Shown here: positions 42,535 to 53,962 of the stretch, one piece after another
Layout of the letters: each line of letters begins with the position of its first letter
Numbering within the stretch: the first letter of the stretch is position 1
Notes under the pieces: generated by a model
The model's input: only the letters and a program-made list of their open reading frames with translations
The model's database searches: none
What the model was told of the DNA's origin: nothing
Position numbers and translations under genes: made by a program
Source of the DNA: Ectopseudomonas mendocina
GTDB lineage: Bacteria; Pseudomonadota; Gammaproteobacteria; Pseudomonadales; Pseudomonadaceae
Direction: 5' to 3'
NCBI RefSeq assembly: GCF_016008875.1
Contig: NZ_JADTQG010000012.1
Location: forward strand, 151,198-215,197
Length of the DNA stretch: 64,000 nucleotides

Positions 42535-42943
42535 TGTGGGAGCGAATTCATTCGCGATCCTGGATGGTATGGCCCCGTTCAATCGCGAATAAATTCGCTC
42601 CTACAACGGCAATAGCTCACTTCGGCCCGGTAGGGCCTGGCTTTTCTTGATGGCCCATGTGTCAGCGCTCGTCAGCTTGCAGGCGGAGCGTGGAGCGACC
42701 CTGTAGGAGCGATTTATTCGCGAATGAGGTTGGTACGGTACTGCGGCTGATCGCGAATAAATTCGCTCCTACAAATGGCATTTGCTCATTCGGGCGCCGG
42801 TAGGGCCTGGCTCTTCTTGATAGCCCATGTGTCAGCGCTCGTCAGCTTGCAGGCGGAGCGTGGAGCGACCCTGTAGGAGCGAATTTATTCGCGAATGAGG
42901 TTGGTACGGTGCTGCGGCTGATCGCGAGTGAATTCGCTCCTAC
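42535..42943. repeat. REP cluster with a 170-base direct duplication
   Basis: Three inverted REP pairs (about 42535-42606, 42703-42773, 42872-42943) built from GTAGGAGCGAATTTATTCGC and its complement. The block that starts GGTAGGGCCTGGCTTTTCTT at 42629 is repeated at 42799 with few changes (period 170), so the second and third pairs arose by tandem duplication. The 442-base gap between the ykgJ-type and lrp-type genes has no coding frame. Confidence 0.82.
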
Positions 42944-42959
42944 GCGCACGGCATGCGCT

Positions 42960-43448
42960 TCACTCCGGCACCGGCAGCGCTAGGCTCTCCTTCACCTCCT
43001 CCATGACGATATAGCTCTTCGATTCGCGCACGTGCGGCAGCTTGAGCAGGATGTCGCCGAGCAGCTTGCGGTAGCTGGCCATTTCGTTGATGCGCGCCTT
43101 AACCAGGTAGTCGAAGTCACCGGAGACCAGGTGGCATTCCAGCACGTGCGGCAGCTTGAGCACAGCGCGGCGGAATTCCTCGAAGGTATCGCCGGACTTG
43201 TAGTCCAGGCTGATTTCGACGAACACCAGCAGGCTGGCCTTGAGGTGCTGGGGGTTGAGGCGGGCGTGGTAGCCCATGATGATGCCTTCGCGCTCCAGGC
43301 GGCGTACGCGCTCGGTGCACGGCGTGGTCGATAGCCCCACGCGCTCGCCCAGTTCGGTGAAGCTGATGCGCCCATCCTCCTGCAGGATACGGAGGATGTT
43401 GCGGTCGATCTTGTCCAGTTCACGACGGCTTTGATGCTGGGTTCTCAT
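42960..43448 (-). CDS. dadR: Lrp/AsnC-family regulator of dadAX
   Basis: A 162-residue Lrp-type protein. HTH: 'LDKIDRNILRILQEDGRISF' and 'LGERVGLSTTPCTERVRRLE'; the C-terminal RAM domain contains 'GDFDYLVKARINEMASYRKL'. It is divergent from dadA (156-base gap), the usual arrangement in Pseudomonas, where this Lrp homologue activates D-amino-acid dehydrogenase and alanine racemase genes in response to alanine. The ATG at MRTQHQS is used; frame upstream is shadow. Named dadR on that basis. Confidence 0.93.
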   Translation of the reverse strand: MRTQHQSRRELDKIDRNILRILQEDGRISFTELGERVGLSTTPCTERVRRLEREGIIMGYHARLNPQHLKASLLVFVEISLDYKSGDTFEEFRRAVLKLPHVLECHLVSGDFDYLVKARINEMASYRKLLGDILLKLPHVRESKSYIVMEEVKESLALPVPE

Positions 43449-43604
43449 GGGGAATCCGCCTCTGCAAAACGGCTTTTTGCCAAGAATTCTCGCCAAATAT
43501 AGCCGTGTATATGGTGAAAAGCACTGCACGGCTCTTCCTATACTGCGCCCATCGACAACAATGGCCTGTAACGCACGCGCCTTGGGCGCGGCGGGGAGAA
43601 AAAC

Positions 43605-44903
43605 ATGCGTGTTCTGGTTCTCGGCAGCGGTGTGATTGGTACCGCCAGTGCTTACTACCTCGCCCGTCAGGGCTTCGAGGTGGTGGTGGTCGACCGCCAG
43701 GACGGCCCCGCCTTGGAAACCAGCTTCGCCAACGCCGGTCAGGTTTCCCCCGGCTATGCCTCGCCCTGGGCCGCCCCGGGCGTGCCGCTGAAAGCCATCA
43801 AGTGGCTTCTGCAGAAGCACGCTCCGCTGGCGATCAAGGCCACCGGTGACGTCGATCAGTACCTGTGGATGGCGCAGATGCTGCGCAACTGCACCGCCAG
43901 CCGCTACGCGATCAACAAGGAGCGCATGGTGCGCCTGTCCGAGTACAGCCGCGACTGCCTCGACGAGCTACGCGCGGAAACCGGCATCAGTTATGAAGGC
44001 CGTCAGCTCGGCACCACCCAGCTGTTCCGCACCCAGGCCCAGGTCGATGCTGCCGCCAAGGACATCGCCGTGCTGGAAGCCTCCGGCGTGCCGTTCGAGC
44101 TGCTCGACCGCGACGGCATTGCCCGCGTCGAGCCGGCCCTGGTCGGGGTCAAACACAAGCTGGCCGGTGCCCTGCGCCTGCCTAACGACCAGACTGGCGA
44201 CTGCCAGATGTTCACCACCAAGCTGGCTGACATGGCCAAGGCGCTCGGTGTCGAGTTCCGTTTCGGCCAGAAGATCCAGCGTCTGGACGCCGTGGGCGAC
44301 CGCATCAACGGCGTGTGGATCGACGGCAAGCTGGAAACCGCTGATCGCTACGTGCTCGCCCTCGGTAGCTACAGCCCGCAGCTGCTCAAGCCGCTGGGCG
44401 TGCGCGCGCCGGTATACCCGCTCAAGGGCTACTCGCTGACCGTACCGATCACCAACGTCGACATGGCGCCGACTTCGACCATTCTCGACGAGACCTACAA
44501 GGTCGCCATCACCCGGTTCGACGGCCGTATCCGCGTCGGCGGTATGGCCGAGATCGCCGGTTTCGATCTGTCGCTCAACCCGCGTCGTCGCGAAACCCTG
44601 GAGATGATCACTGCCGATCTTTACCCGCAAGGCGGCGATCTGCAGCGCGCCGATTTCTGGACTGGCTTGCGCCCGGCCACGCCCGACGGCACCCCGATCG
44701 TCGGCGCCACCGCTTTCCGCAACCTGTTCCTCAATACCGGCCACGGCACACTGGGCTGGACCATGGCCTGCGGTTCCGGACGTCTGCTCGCCGACCTGAT
44801 GGCCAACAAGCGTCCGCAGATCAGCGCCGATGGCCTGGATATCTCGCGTTATTCGCGCAAGGCTCGCGAGGTGCACAGCGCACCGCAGCCGCTGCGCACC
44901 TGA
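43605..44903 (+). CDS. dadA: D-amino acid dehydrogenase, small subunit
   Basis: A 432-residue FAD protein that deaminates D-alanine and other D-amino acids to keto acids, passing electrons to the membrane chain. FAD-binding '[18 protein letters not shown]' (G7, G9, G12), '[20 protein letters not shown]' is the DadA signature, and the C-terminal '[19 protein letters not shown]' completes the FAD site. Length is typical (432). With dadX it converts L-alanine via D-alanine to pyruvate. A RidA-type gene follows after 39 bases. Confidence 0.96.
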   Translation: MRVLVLGSGVIGTASAYYLARQGFEVVVVDRQDGPALETSFANAGQVSPGYASPWAAPGVPLKAIKWLLQKHAPLAIKATGDVDQYLWMAQMLRNCTASRYAINKERMVRLSEYSRDCLDELRAETGISYEGRQLGTTQLFRTQAQVDAAAKDIAVLEASGVPFELLDRDGIARVEPALVGVKHKLAGALRLPNDQTGDCQMFTTKLADMAKALGVEFRFGQKIQRLDAVGDRINGVWIDGKLETADRYVLALGSYSPQLLKPLGVRAPVYPLKGYSLTVPITNVDMAPTSTILDETYKVAITRFDGRIRVGGMAEIAGFDLSLNPRRRETLEMITADLYPQGGDLQRADFWTGLRPATPDGTPIVGATAFRNLFLNTGHGTLGWTMACGSGRLLADLMANKRPQISADGLDISRYSRKAREVHSAPQPLRT

Positions 44904-44942
44904 TAGGCTGCGCGGCCCGGAAAATCAAAGGAGATTCGCAGC

Positions 44943-45290
44943 ATGTCGATCCAGCGCCTGCATGTGGCCAAACGCTACAGCGAAGTGGTGATCCACAACG
45001 GCACGATTTACCTAGCCGGCCAGTTGGCCGACGACTTCGGCGGTGACATCCGCGAGCAGACCCGCCAGACCCTGGCCAACATCGACAAGATGCTGGCCGA
45101 GGGTGGCAGCGACAAGAGCAAGATCCTCTCGCTGACCATCTTCCTCAAGGACATGGCCGACTACGATGGCCTCAACGCCGAGTACGACGCCTGGGTCGCC
45201 GACGGCCATGCACCGGCCCGCGCCTGCGTCGAGGCGAAGATGTACAAGCCCGAAGTGCTGGTGGAAATGTGCGTGGTGGCTGCCGTCTGA
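44943..45290 (+). CDS. RidA/YjgF-family protein
   Basis: A 115-residue Rid-family trimer subunit, close in type to the RidA homologues that hydrolyse reactive enamine/imine intermediates. Blocks include '[16 protein letters not shown]', '[16 protein letters not shown]' and '[20 protein letters not shown]' with the carboxylate-binding Arg. Its position between dadA and dadX fits removal of 2-iminopropionate produced by DadA or PLP enzymes. AAAGGAG lies upstream of the ATG. Confidence 0.92.
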   Translation: MSIQRLHVAKRYSEVVIHNGTIYLAGQLADDFGGDIREQTRQTLANIDKMLAEGGSDKSKILSLTIFLKDMADYDGLNAEYDAWVADGHAPARACVEAKMYKPEVLVEMCVVAAV

Positions 45291-45405
45291 GGCAGTCACC
45301 GCAGTGAACAATTTTTGCGGCCCGCTATCCCTGGCGGCCGCCCTTACGGGCTGTCGCGGGGCGACGTCAAAATTTGTTCCAGACAATTTTTTGTGTTGGC
45401 TTCTC

Positions 45406-45432
45406 GCCCGGCTCCCCCGCCGGGCTTTTTTT
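45406..45432 (+). terminator. Terminator after the RidA-type gene
   Basis: GCCCGGC-TCCCCC-GCCGGGC stem-loop (six-base loop) followed by seven T. It would end dadA-ridA transcripts in part before dadX. Confidence 0.85.
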
Positions 45433-45436
45433 ACAC

Positions 45437-45497
45437 GTAGCCCGGATGCAATCCGGGGCTTTGGTAACGAGTCATCCCCGAATTCATCCTGGCTACG
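45437..45497. repeat. Palindromic repeat GTAGCCCGGATGCAATCCGG type
   Basis: GTAGCCCGGATGCAATCCGG with outer partner GGCTAC about 40 bases on. The same core occurs at 50801 and 55633. Intergenic, non-coding. Confidence 0.7.
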
Positions 45498-45540
45498 AAA
45501 AAACGATCGCCTCAGCGAAACGATTGAGAGATTACGAACC

Positions 45541-46629
45541 ATGCGTCCTGCCCGTGCCCTTATCGACCTCGACGCCCTGCGTCACAACTACCAACTGGCC
45601 CGCGAGCTGAGCGGCGCCCGCGCCCTGGCCGTGGTCAAGGCCGATGCCTACGGGCATGGCGCGGTGCGTTGCGCGCAGGCGCTGGAGAGCGAGGCCGACG
45701 GCTTTGCCGTTGCCTGCATCGAAGAGGCGCTGGCGCTGCGCGAGGCCGGCATCCGGGCGCCGATCCTGCTGCTCGAAGGCTTTTTCGACGCCGACGAGCT
45801 GCCACTGATCGACCAGCATGATCTGTGGTGCGTGATTCACGCGCAGTGGCAGATCGAGGCCGTCGAGCAGGCTCAGCTCAGCAAGCCGCTTACCCTGTGG
45901 CTCAAGCTCGATAGCGGTATGCACCGCGTTGGCCTGCACCCGGGCGAGTACCAGGATGCCTACCGCCGCCTGCTGGCCAGCGGCAAGGTCAGCAAGATCG
46001 TGCTGATGAGCCACTTCGCACGTGCCGACGAACCCGAGTGCGCGCGTACCGCCGAGCAGCTGGCCGTGTTCCAGCAGGCGCGCGAAGGCCTGGCCGCCGA
46101 GGTCAGCTTGCGCAATTCGCCGGCCGTGCTCGGCTGGCCACAGCTATTTGAAAAGCAGGGGGCAAGCGACTGGGTGCGCCCCGGCATCCTGCTGTATGGC
46201 GCTACGCCTTTCGAGCAGGTTCAGGAGCAGGCCGCGCGTCTGCGTCCGGTGATGACCCTGGAGTCGAAGGTGATCAGCGTTCGCGAACTGCCGCCCGGCG
46301 AGCCCGTGGGCTACGGCGCGCGCTTCGTCTCCGAGCGGCCGACTCGCGTCGGTGTGGTCGCCATGGGCTATGCCGACGGCTATCCGCGCCACGCGCCGAC
46401 CGGCACTCCGGTGATGGTCGACGGCCAGCCGACTCGCCTGATCGGCCGTGTGTCGATGGACATGCTCACCGTCGACCTCACCGATCTGCCACAGGCGGGC
46501 CTGGGCAGCCGTGTCGAGCTGTGGGGCAAGGAGGTGCTGGCGAGCGACGTGGCCATGGCTGCGGGCAGCATCCCCTATCAGATTTTCTGCAACCTGCGGC
46601 GGGTACCGCTGCTCTATCTCGGAGGTTGA
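45541..46629 (+). CDS. dadX: Catabolic alanine racemase
   Basis: A 362-residue PLP racemase interconverting L- and D-alanine. PLP lysine K33 in '[17 protein letters not shown]', second catalytic Tyr in '[26 protein letters not shown]' (key YGARF), and the substrate loop '[15 protein letters not shown]' are present. It follows dadA and ridA in the same direction, with a terminator between, so it may have an additional promoter in the 250-base gap. The dad setting marks it as the catabolic DadX and not the biosynthetic Alr. Confidence 0.95.
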   Translation: MRPARALIDLDALRHNYQLARELSGARALAVVKADAYGHGAVRCAQALESEADGFAVACIEEALALREAGIRAPILLLEGFFDADELPLIDQHDLWCVIHAQWQIEAVEQAQLSKPLTLWLKLDSGMHRVGLHPGEYQDAYRRLLASGKVSKIVLMSHFARADEPECARTAEQLAVFQQAREGLAAEVSLRNSPAVLGWPQLFEKQGASDWVRPGILLYGATPFEQVQEQAARLRPVMTLESKVISVRELPPGEPVGYGARFVSERPTRVGVVAMGYADGYPRHAPTGTPVMVDGQPTRLIGRVSMDMLTVDLTDLPQAGLGSRVELWGKEVLASDVAMAAGSIPYQIFCNLRRVPLLYLGG

Positions 46630-46732
46630 TTCGACCGGCTGTAGAAGAGCATGAACGCAAGTGTTGTAAATTCCGAACGCTATGCCATGATACGGACACT
46701 TTCCGTATCACTCCCAAAGGGGGACTCCAGCA

Positions 46733-47281
46733 TTGGACGTCGGCGTTCGACTGCAATCGATTCGTAAGCTCAAAGGTCTTTCCCAGCGTGAACTCGCCAA
46801 GCGGGCGGGCGTTACCAACAGCACCATTTCCATGATCGAGAAGAACAGCGTGAGCCCCTCGATCAGCTCGCTGAAAAAAGTGCTGAGCGGTATTCCCATG
46901 TCACTGGTGGAATTCTTCTCCCTCGACATGGAGCAGGAGAACCAGATTCAGGTGGTCTACCGGGCCTCCGAGCTGACCGATATCTGCAGTGGCGCCATCA
47001 CCATGAAGCTGATCGGCAAGGCTCATCCGAGTCGCGCCATTTCCTTCCTTGACGAGACCTACCCGGCCGGCACCGACACCGGTGACGAGATGTACGCCCA
47101 TGAGGGCGAGGAGGCCGGCATGTTGGTCGAAGGCAGGCTGGAGCTGACCGTGGGCAACGAGGTGTTCATCCTCGAGCCGGGCGACAGCTACTACTTCGAG
47201 AGCAGCAAGCCGCACCGCTTTCGCAACCCGTTCGATGTACCGGCGCGCCTGATCAGCGCCACCACGCCGGCGAACTTCTGA
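46733..47281 (+). CDS. pauR: Polyamine-responsive regulator PauR
   Basis: A 182-residue XRE-HTH plus cupin regulator. HTH: 'RLQSIRKLKGLSQRELAKRA' and 'GVTNSTISMIEKNSVSPSIS'. Cupin: 'EGEEAGMLVEGRLELTVGNE' and 'LEPGDSYYFESSKPHRFRNP'. It begins with TTG, nine bases after an AAAGGGGGAC sequence; no ATG gives the full HTH. In P. aeruginosa PauR represses the pau polyamine genes and lies between dadX and cycB, the same order as here. Confidence 0.92.
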   Translation: MDVGVRLQSIRKLKGLSQRELAKRAGVTNSTISMIEKNSVSPSISSLKKVLSGIPMSLVEFFSLDMEQENQIQVVYRASELTDICSGAITMKLIGKAHPSRAISFLDETYPAGTDTGDEMYAHEGEEAGMLVEGRLELTVGNEVFILEPGDSYYFESSKPHRFRNPFDVPARLISATTPANF

Positions 47282-47394
47282 TCAATAACCCTGCGACAAT
47301 ATGGGTTGTTTCGGTGGGGCGCGCTTGCCGTTATACTGTCGCCCGCTCGCGAAACCGTGGCCGCGGGCGTGACTAGCCACGAAGAGGGTGTACC

Positions 47395-47817
47395 GTGAAT
47401 CTGATGAAGAAAATGCTGGCAGTACCGGCTGCCGTATTGGCCCTGTGGGCAGTGACTGCTCAGGCCACGACCGATGAAGCCATTGCCGAGCGCCTCAAGC
47501 CTGTGGGCGAAGTGTGCATCATGGGTGAAGAGTGCAAGGGCGTCGAAGCCGTTGCCGCTACCGCCGGTGGTGGTGCACGTACCGCTGATGACATCATCGC
47601 CAAGCACTGCAACGCCTGCCATGGCGCTGGCGTACTGGGTGCACCGAAAATCGGTGACACCGCTGCCTGGAAAGAGCGCGCCGATCACCAGGGCGGTCTC
47701 GACGGCATCCTCGCCGCTGCCATCTCCGGTATCAACGCCATGCCGCCGAAAGGCACCTGCGCTGATTGCACCGATGAAGAGCTGCGCGAAGCCATCCAGA
47801 AGATGTCCGGTCTGTAA
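47395..47817 (+). CDS. cycB: Cytochrome c5, periplasmic
   Basis: A 140-residue secreted mono-heme cytochrome. Signal peptide residues 1-25 ('LALWAVTAQA'); heme motif CNACH and the distal Met in 'GINAMPPKGTCADC'. The extra C-x-x-C pair CADC with the preceding CIMGEEC gives four non-heme cysteines, as in cytochrome c5. GTG start after GAAGAGGGTG. A clear terminator follows. Confidence 0.93.
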   Translation: MNLMKKMLAVPAAVLALWAVTAQATTDEAIAERLKPVGEVCIMGEECKGVEAVAATAGGGARTADDIIAKHCNACHGAGVLGAPKIGDTAAWKERADHQGGLDGILAAAISGINAMPPKGTCADCTDEELREAIQKMSGL

Positions 47818-47834
47818 GACCCGCCGCTTCCCTG

Positions 47835-47860
47835 AAAAACCGCCCTCCGGGCGGTTTTTT
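47835..47860 (+). terminator. Rho-independent terminator after cycB
   Basis: AAAAACCGCCC-TCC-GGGCGGTTTTTT: eleven-base stem, three-base loop, T-run. Confidence 0.93.
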
Positions 47861-47942
47861 CGTTTCTGGCGATGGCATGCAACCATGCCGGTATCCACGC
47901 AGTCCAAGCAGCATTCGTCACGGATGCCGCAAGGAGCGCCAG

Positions 47943-50078
47943 ATGCCGCAGACCTGCACCATTGAGCAAGCCGTCGAACTCGTCCTGAGTGAAATCGACG
48001 GACCGATTCATCTGGGCCTGCCGCTCGGCCTGGGCAAGCCCAATCGCTGGGTCAATGCGCTGTATGAGCGCGTGCGCAACCTGCCTGAGCGGCAACTGAC
48101 CATCTACACCGCGCTGTGTCTGGCACGCCCGCGTGCCGATCAGGATCTGCAGCGGCGCTTTCTCGAGCCCTTCGTCGACCGGGTCTACGGCGATTATCCC
48201 GAGCTGGAATTTCTCGCCGACCTGCAGGCCGGCAGTCTGCCGGCCAACGTGCGTGTCGAGCAGTTCTTCTTCCAGCCCGGTAGCCTGCTCGAATGCGCGC
48301 CGGCGCAGCAGGATTACATCAGCAGCAACTACAGCCATGTCGCCCGCGACCTCAACGCCAAGGGCCTGAATGTGGTCGCCCAGTACGTGGCGGCTGACAC
48401 GCGGCGGCCGGAGCATTTCAGCCTGAGCTGCAACCCGGACGTGACCCTGGACCTGCTGCCACTGCTGGAGCGACGTCGCGCGGCGGGCGAAACCGTGCTC
48501 GGCATCGCCCAGATTCACAGCGACCTTCCGTACATGGTCGGCGATGCCCAGGTGCCGCGCGACACCTTCGATATCCAGCTGCTCGAAGACGAGCGCAGCG
48601 CGCTGTTCTCCACGCCGAACATGCCGGTGACGGTGCAGGATCACTGCATCGGCCTGTTCGCCAGTGCGCTGGTGCGCGATGGCGGCACCCTGCAGATCGG
48701 TATCGGTGCGATGGGCGATGCCCTGAGTGCTGCGCTGATCGCTCGCCAGGCGGATAACGTCGGCTACCAGGCCCTGCTGCAGTCCCTGCATGGCGACGCC
48801 GGCTCGCTGCAGGCCAGCGCCGAGATCGGCGGTGTGCTGCCGCTGCGCGAAGGGCTGTACGGCTGCAGTGAAATGTTCGTCAACGGTCTGCTGGCGCTGG
48901 CCGAAGCCGGCCTGGTGCGGCGCGCGGTCTACCCCGACGTCGAGGTGCAGCGCCTGGCCCTGGCCGGTGGTCTGGATGGGCAGGGCCGGCCGCACAGCAT
49001 CCAGGCCCTGCTCGATGCCGGGCTGGCGCCACGGCTCGATGAGCACGGCCTGCAATGGTTGCAGCAGAGCGGTCTGCTGGCCGAGGAGGTGCGTTTCGAG
49101 AACGGACTGCTGCGCCTGCCGGACGGCAGCCTGTTCGATGCCGATCTGGGCAATGCGCAGCTCCAGGCGAGCCTGCATCCCTTTCTCGGCAGGGCCTTGG
49201 GCGGCGCGGTGCTGCATGGTGGTTTCTTCCTCGGCCCGGCGGCCTTCTATGCGCGCCTGCGTGAGCTGGACGAGGCAACCAGGCAGCGCTTCGCCATGAC
49301 CGGTATCCGCTACATCAACGAGCTGCATGGTCAGGAAACGCTCAAGCGCCTGCAGCGTCGCGACGCGCGTTTCGTCAACACGGTGTTCACCATGACCCTG
49401 CTCGGCGCCGGGGTGGCCGATCAGTTGGAAGATGGTCGCGTACTGAGCGGCGTCGGTGGGCAGTACAACTTCGTCGCCCAGGCTCATGCGCTGGAGGACG
49501 CGCGCTCCATTCTGCTGCTGCGCAGCTGGCGCGAGTCGGGTGGGGAGGTCAGTTCCAATATCGTCTGGGACTATGGCCATACCACCATTCCCCGGCATCT
49601 GCGCGACATCGTGGTGACCGAATATGGCGTCGCCGATCTGCGCGGTAAGACCGACGCTCAGGTGATTGAGGCACTACTCAATATCAGCGACTCGCGCTTT
49701 CAGAACGAGCTGATAGAGAAGGCGCAGCAGGCGGGCAAACTGCCAGCGGATTTCCGTCTCGATCAGCGCTTTGCCAACAACCTGCCAGAGCGTCTGCAAC
49801 TATTGCGTGAGCAGCATGCCGGGCTGTTCGCCGAATACCCGTTGGGCAGCGATTTCAGCGCGGTGGAGCAGGACCTGGTGCGTGCGCTGAGCTGGCTCAA
49901 GAGCAAGCTGCGCCTGACCGAGGCGCTGGAGCTGGGCAAGGCCACGCTCGATGCGCCGGAGCCGGGTGCGTATCCCGAACACTTGCGGCGCATGAACCTG
50001 GAGTCGCCGGATGGCGTACGCGAGATCCTTTACCAGCGCTTGCTGCTGGCGGGCCTGCAGGCCACCGCCGCGCCCTGA
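47943..50078 (+). CDS. Acetyl-CoA hydrolase/transferase family protein
   Basis: A 711-residue CoA-transferase-fold protein. The catalytic-domain signatures 'LQIGIGAMGDALSAAL' and 'SGVGGQYNFVAQAHAL' (G-x-G-G, near residue 510) are visible, with 'YGVADLRGKTDAQ' after it. The length is well above typical 500-residue acetyl-CoA hydrolases, matching a long Pseudomonas subgroup; I recall a homologue in the same place in PAO1. ATG after AAGGAGCG. It may make acetate or swap CoA; substrate unproven. Confidence 0.88.
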   Translation: MPQTCTIEQAVELVLSEIDGPIHLGLPLGLGKPNRWVNALYERVRNLPERQLTIYTALCLARPRADQDLQRRFLEPFVDRVYGDYPELEFLADLQAGSLPANVRVEQFFFQPGSLLECAPAQQDYISSNYSHVARDLNAKGLNVVAQYVAADTRRPEHFSLSCNPDVTLDLLPLLERRRAAGETVLGIAQIHSDLPYMVGDAQVPRDTFDIQLLEDERSALFSTPNMPVTVQDHCIGLFASALVRDGGTLQIGIGAMGDALSAALIARQADNVGYQALLQSLHGDAGSLQASAEIGGVLPLREGLYGCSEMFVNGLLALAEAGLVRRAVYPDVEVQRLALAGGLDGQGRPHSIQALLDAGLAPRLDEHGLQWLQQSGLLAEEVRFENGLLRLPDGSLFDADLGNAQLQASLHPFLGRALGGAVLHGGFFLGPAAFYARLRELDEATRQRFAMTGIRYINELHGQETLKRLQRRDARFVNTVFTMTLLGAGVADQLEDGRVLSGVGGQYNFVAQAHALEDARSILLLRSWRESGGEVSSNIVWDYGHTTIPRHLRDIVVTEYGVADLRGKTDAQVIEALLNISDSRFQNELIEKAQQAGKLPADFRLDQRFANNLPERLQLLREQHAGLFAEYPLGSDFSAVEQDLVRALSWLKSKLRLTEALELGKATLDAPEPGAYPEHLRRMNLESPDGVREILYQRLLLAGLQATAAP

Positions 50079-50102
50079 AGCGCGCGAGGCCGTGCACAGT
50101 CT

Positions 50103-50780
<678 letters not shown>

Positions 50781-50800
50781 TCAGACAGGTTGTTGGCGCC

Positions 50801-50822
50801 GTAGCCCGGATGCAATCCGGGG
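50801..50822. repeat. Palindromic repeat of GTAGCCCGGATGCAATCCGG type
   Basis: Same core as 45437 and 55633, lying between the UPF0158 and xpt genes. CCGGAT-GCA-ATCCGG forms the hairpin. Confidence 0.7.
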
Positions 50823-50863
50823 CGCTCAGCATGATTCCGGTGACAGGTATTGGGCGTGCCCGC

Positions 50864-51346
50864 TCATGCGCTCTTGTTCAGCCGCCGCAGAATGTCCCTG
50901 GGGATGCCGCGGGTATCCGGTGGCAGCTTCTCCGGCGCGGGCTCCAGGCCCAGCTCGTAGAGCCAGTTGAGGGCGTACTCGCGTAGCTGCTTGAGTTCGT
51001 AGGCCTGCCACTGCTGGCGAATCGGCGCGAAGGCTTCGATCTCGTAATCGAACGCGCGCAGCGGTTTGCGCCCGGTCAGCGCGGCACTGAGCAGCGGGTG
51101 TGCATGCAGGTCGTCGAGGGTGAACAGGAACGACTCGCGCATGGCGATGCGCTGCGGTATGTCAAGGTTGGGCACCTGGCTGTAGCGGTCGGGGTCGAGT
51201 TCGATCTGCTGGCGCTGTTCGCTGTGCTGATCCTCTGGCGACAGGCTCAGGACGCTGCCGCTTTCCAGGTCCAGCCAGTGTTCCTGCTGTTCGCGGCCGT
51301 TGATCAGCTGTATCAGGGCATCGAGGTCGAGGGTGAAGGTGCGCAT
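50864..51346 (-). CDS. UPF0158-family protein
   Basis: A 160-residue cytosolic protein that opens MRTFTLDLDALIQLI, has the 'HWLDLESGSVLSLSPED' block and 'DRYSQVPNLD'. These are UPF0158 features. Function unknown. The ATG at MRTFTL is chosen, as the 25 residues upstream look random. Stands alone on the minus strand upstream of xpt. Confidence 0.85.
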   Translation of the reverse strand: MRTFTLDLDALIQLINGREQQEHWLDLESGSVLSLSPEDQHSEQRQQIELDPDRYSQVPNLDIPQRIAMRESFLFTLDDLHAHPLLSAALTGRKPLRAFDYEIEAFAPIRQQWQAYELKQLREYALNWLYELGLEPAPEKLPPDTRGIPRDILRRLNKSA

Positions 51347-51452
51347 GGTTTCAGCCCCTGTTTCTGAACGTGGTGTTCTTCTGACTGGCAAATATGGCGA
51401 GGGTGCCGGTGCCGAGTGCAAAGGGATAAGGTAACCGCCAAAACCAACCCCT
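51347..51452. other. Promoter-side gap upstream of the UPF0158 gene
   Basis: Part of a 336-base gene-free gap. No gene or hairpin seen here; it must hold the UPF0158 promoter. The rest is REP sequence and a CAC-rich stretch up to about 51650. Confidence 0.4.
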
Positions 51453-51579
51453 GTGGGAGCGGACTTGTCCGCGAAGCTTTTCGGAGGAGCTGGTTGTTGA
51501 GTGTGGTCATGTTTCTATGGGGTGGAAACCTTTTCGCGGACAAGTCCGCTCCCACACAAGTCCGCTCCCACACAAGCTC
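51453..51579. repeat. Inverted REP pair with a duplicated right end
   Basis: GTGGGAGCGGACTTGTCCGC at the left, TCGCGGACAAGTCCGCTCCC at the right, then ACAAGTCCGCTCCCACAC repeated once more. A BIME-like unit between UPF0158 and rep. Confidence 0.78.
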
Positions 51580-51682
51580 ACTCCACCCCAGCTCGCTCCA
51601 CACAAGTCCTTACCCACATGAATCCTCTGCACAAGCTCACCCCCACCTGCATGGGAAGTGGGATTGTCTGCAGCGAGCTGAG

Positions 51683-53692
<2,010 letters not shown>

Positions 53693-53962
53693 GGGATCGA
53701 TCACAGAAAAATGGCCGCGCATTTTAACAGGCCTGGCGGCTTCTGCCGCGACCGTCCGGAACTGTGGCCTGGCGCACGGATTTGAAGTACAGCGCGCTGG
53801 GTTATCCGAACGGATGCAGTACTCTGGTTCCACTTGCCGGTTTTTTGGCTATACCTCAGGATGTGCGTTCACTTTCACCCGGATGTGATTGATTAGACGT
53901 CGGTTAAGACGCGGTCAGGCGACACGATTCGCCATTATTCTTGATCATTTGGGGGAGGTCGC

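Noticed and set aside
42535..42943. Regularly spaced repeats that resemble a CRISPR array
   Set aside because: The repeats are inverted REP pairs, the 'spacers' are themselves duplicated, and no cas gene is near.
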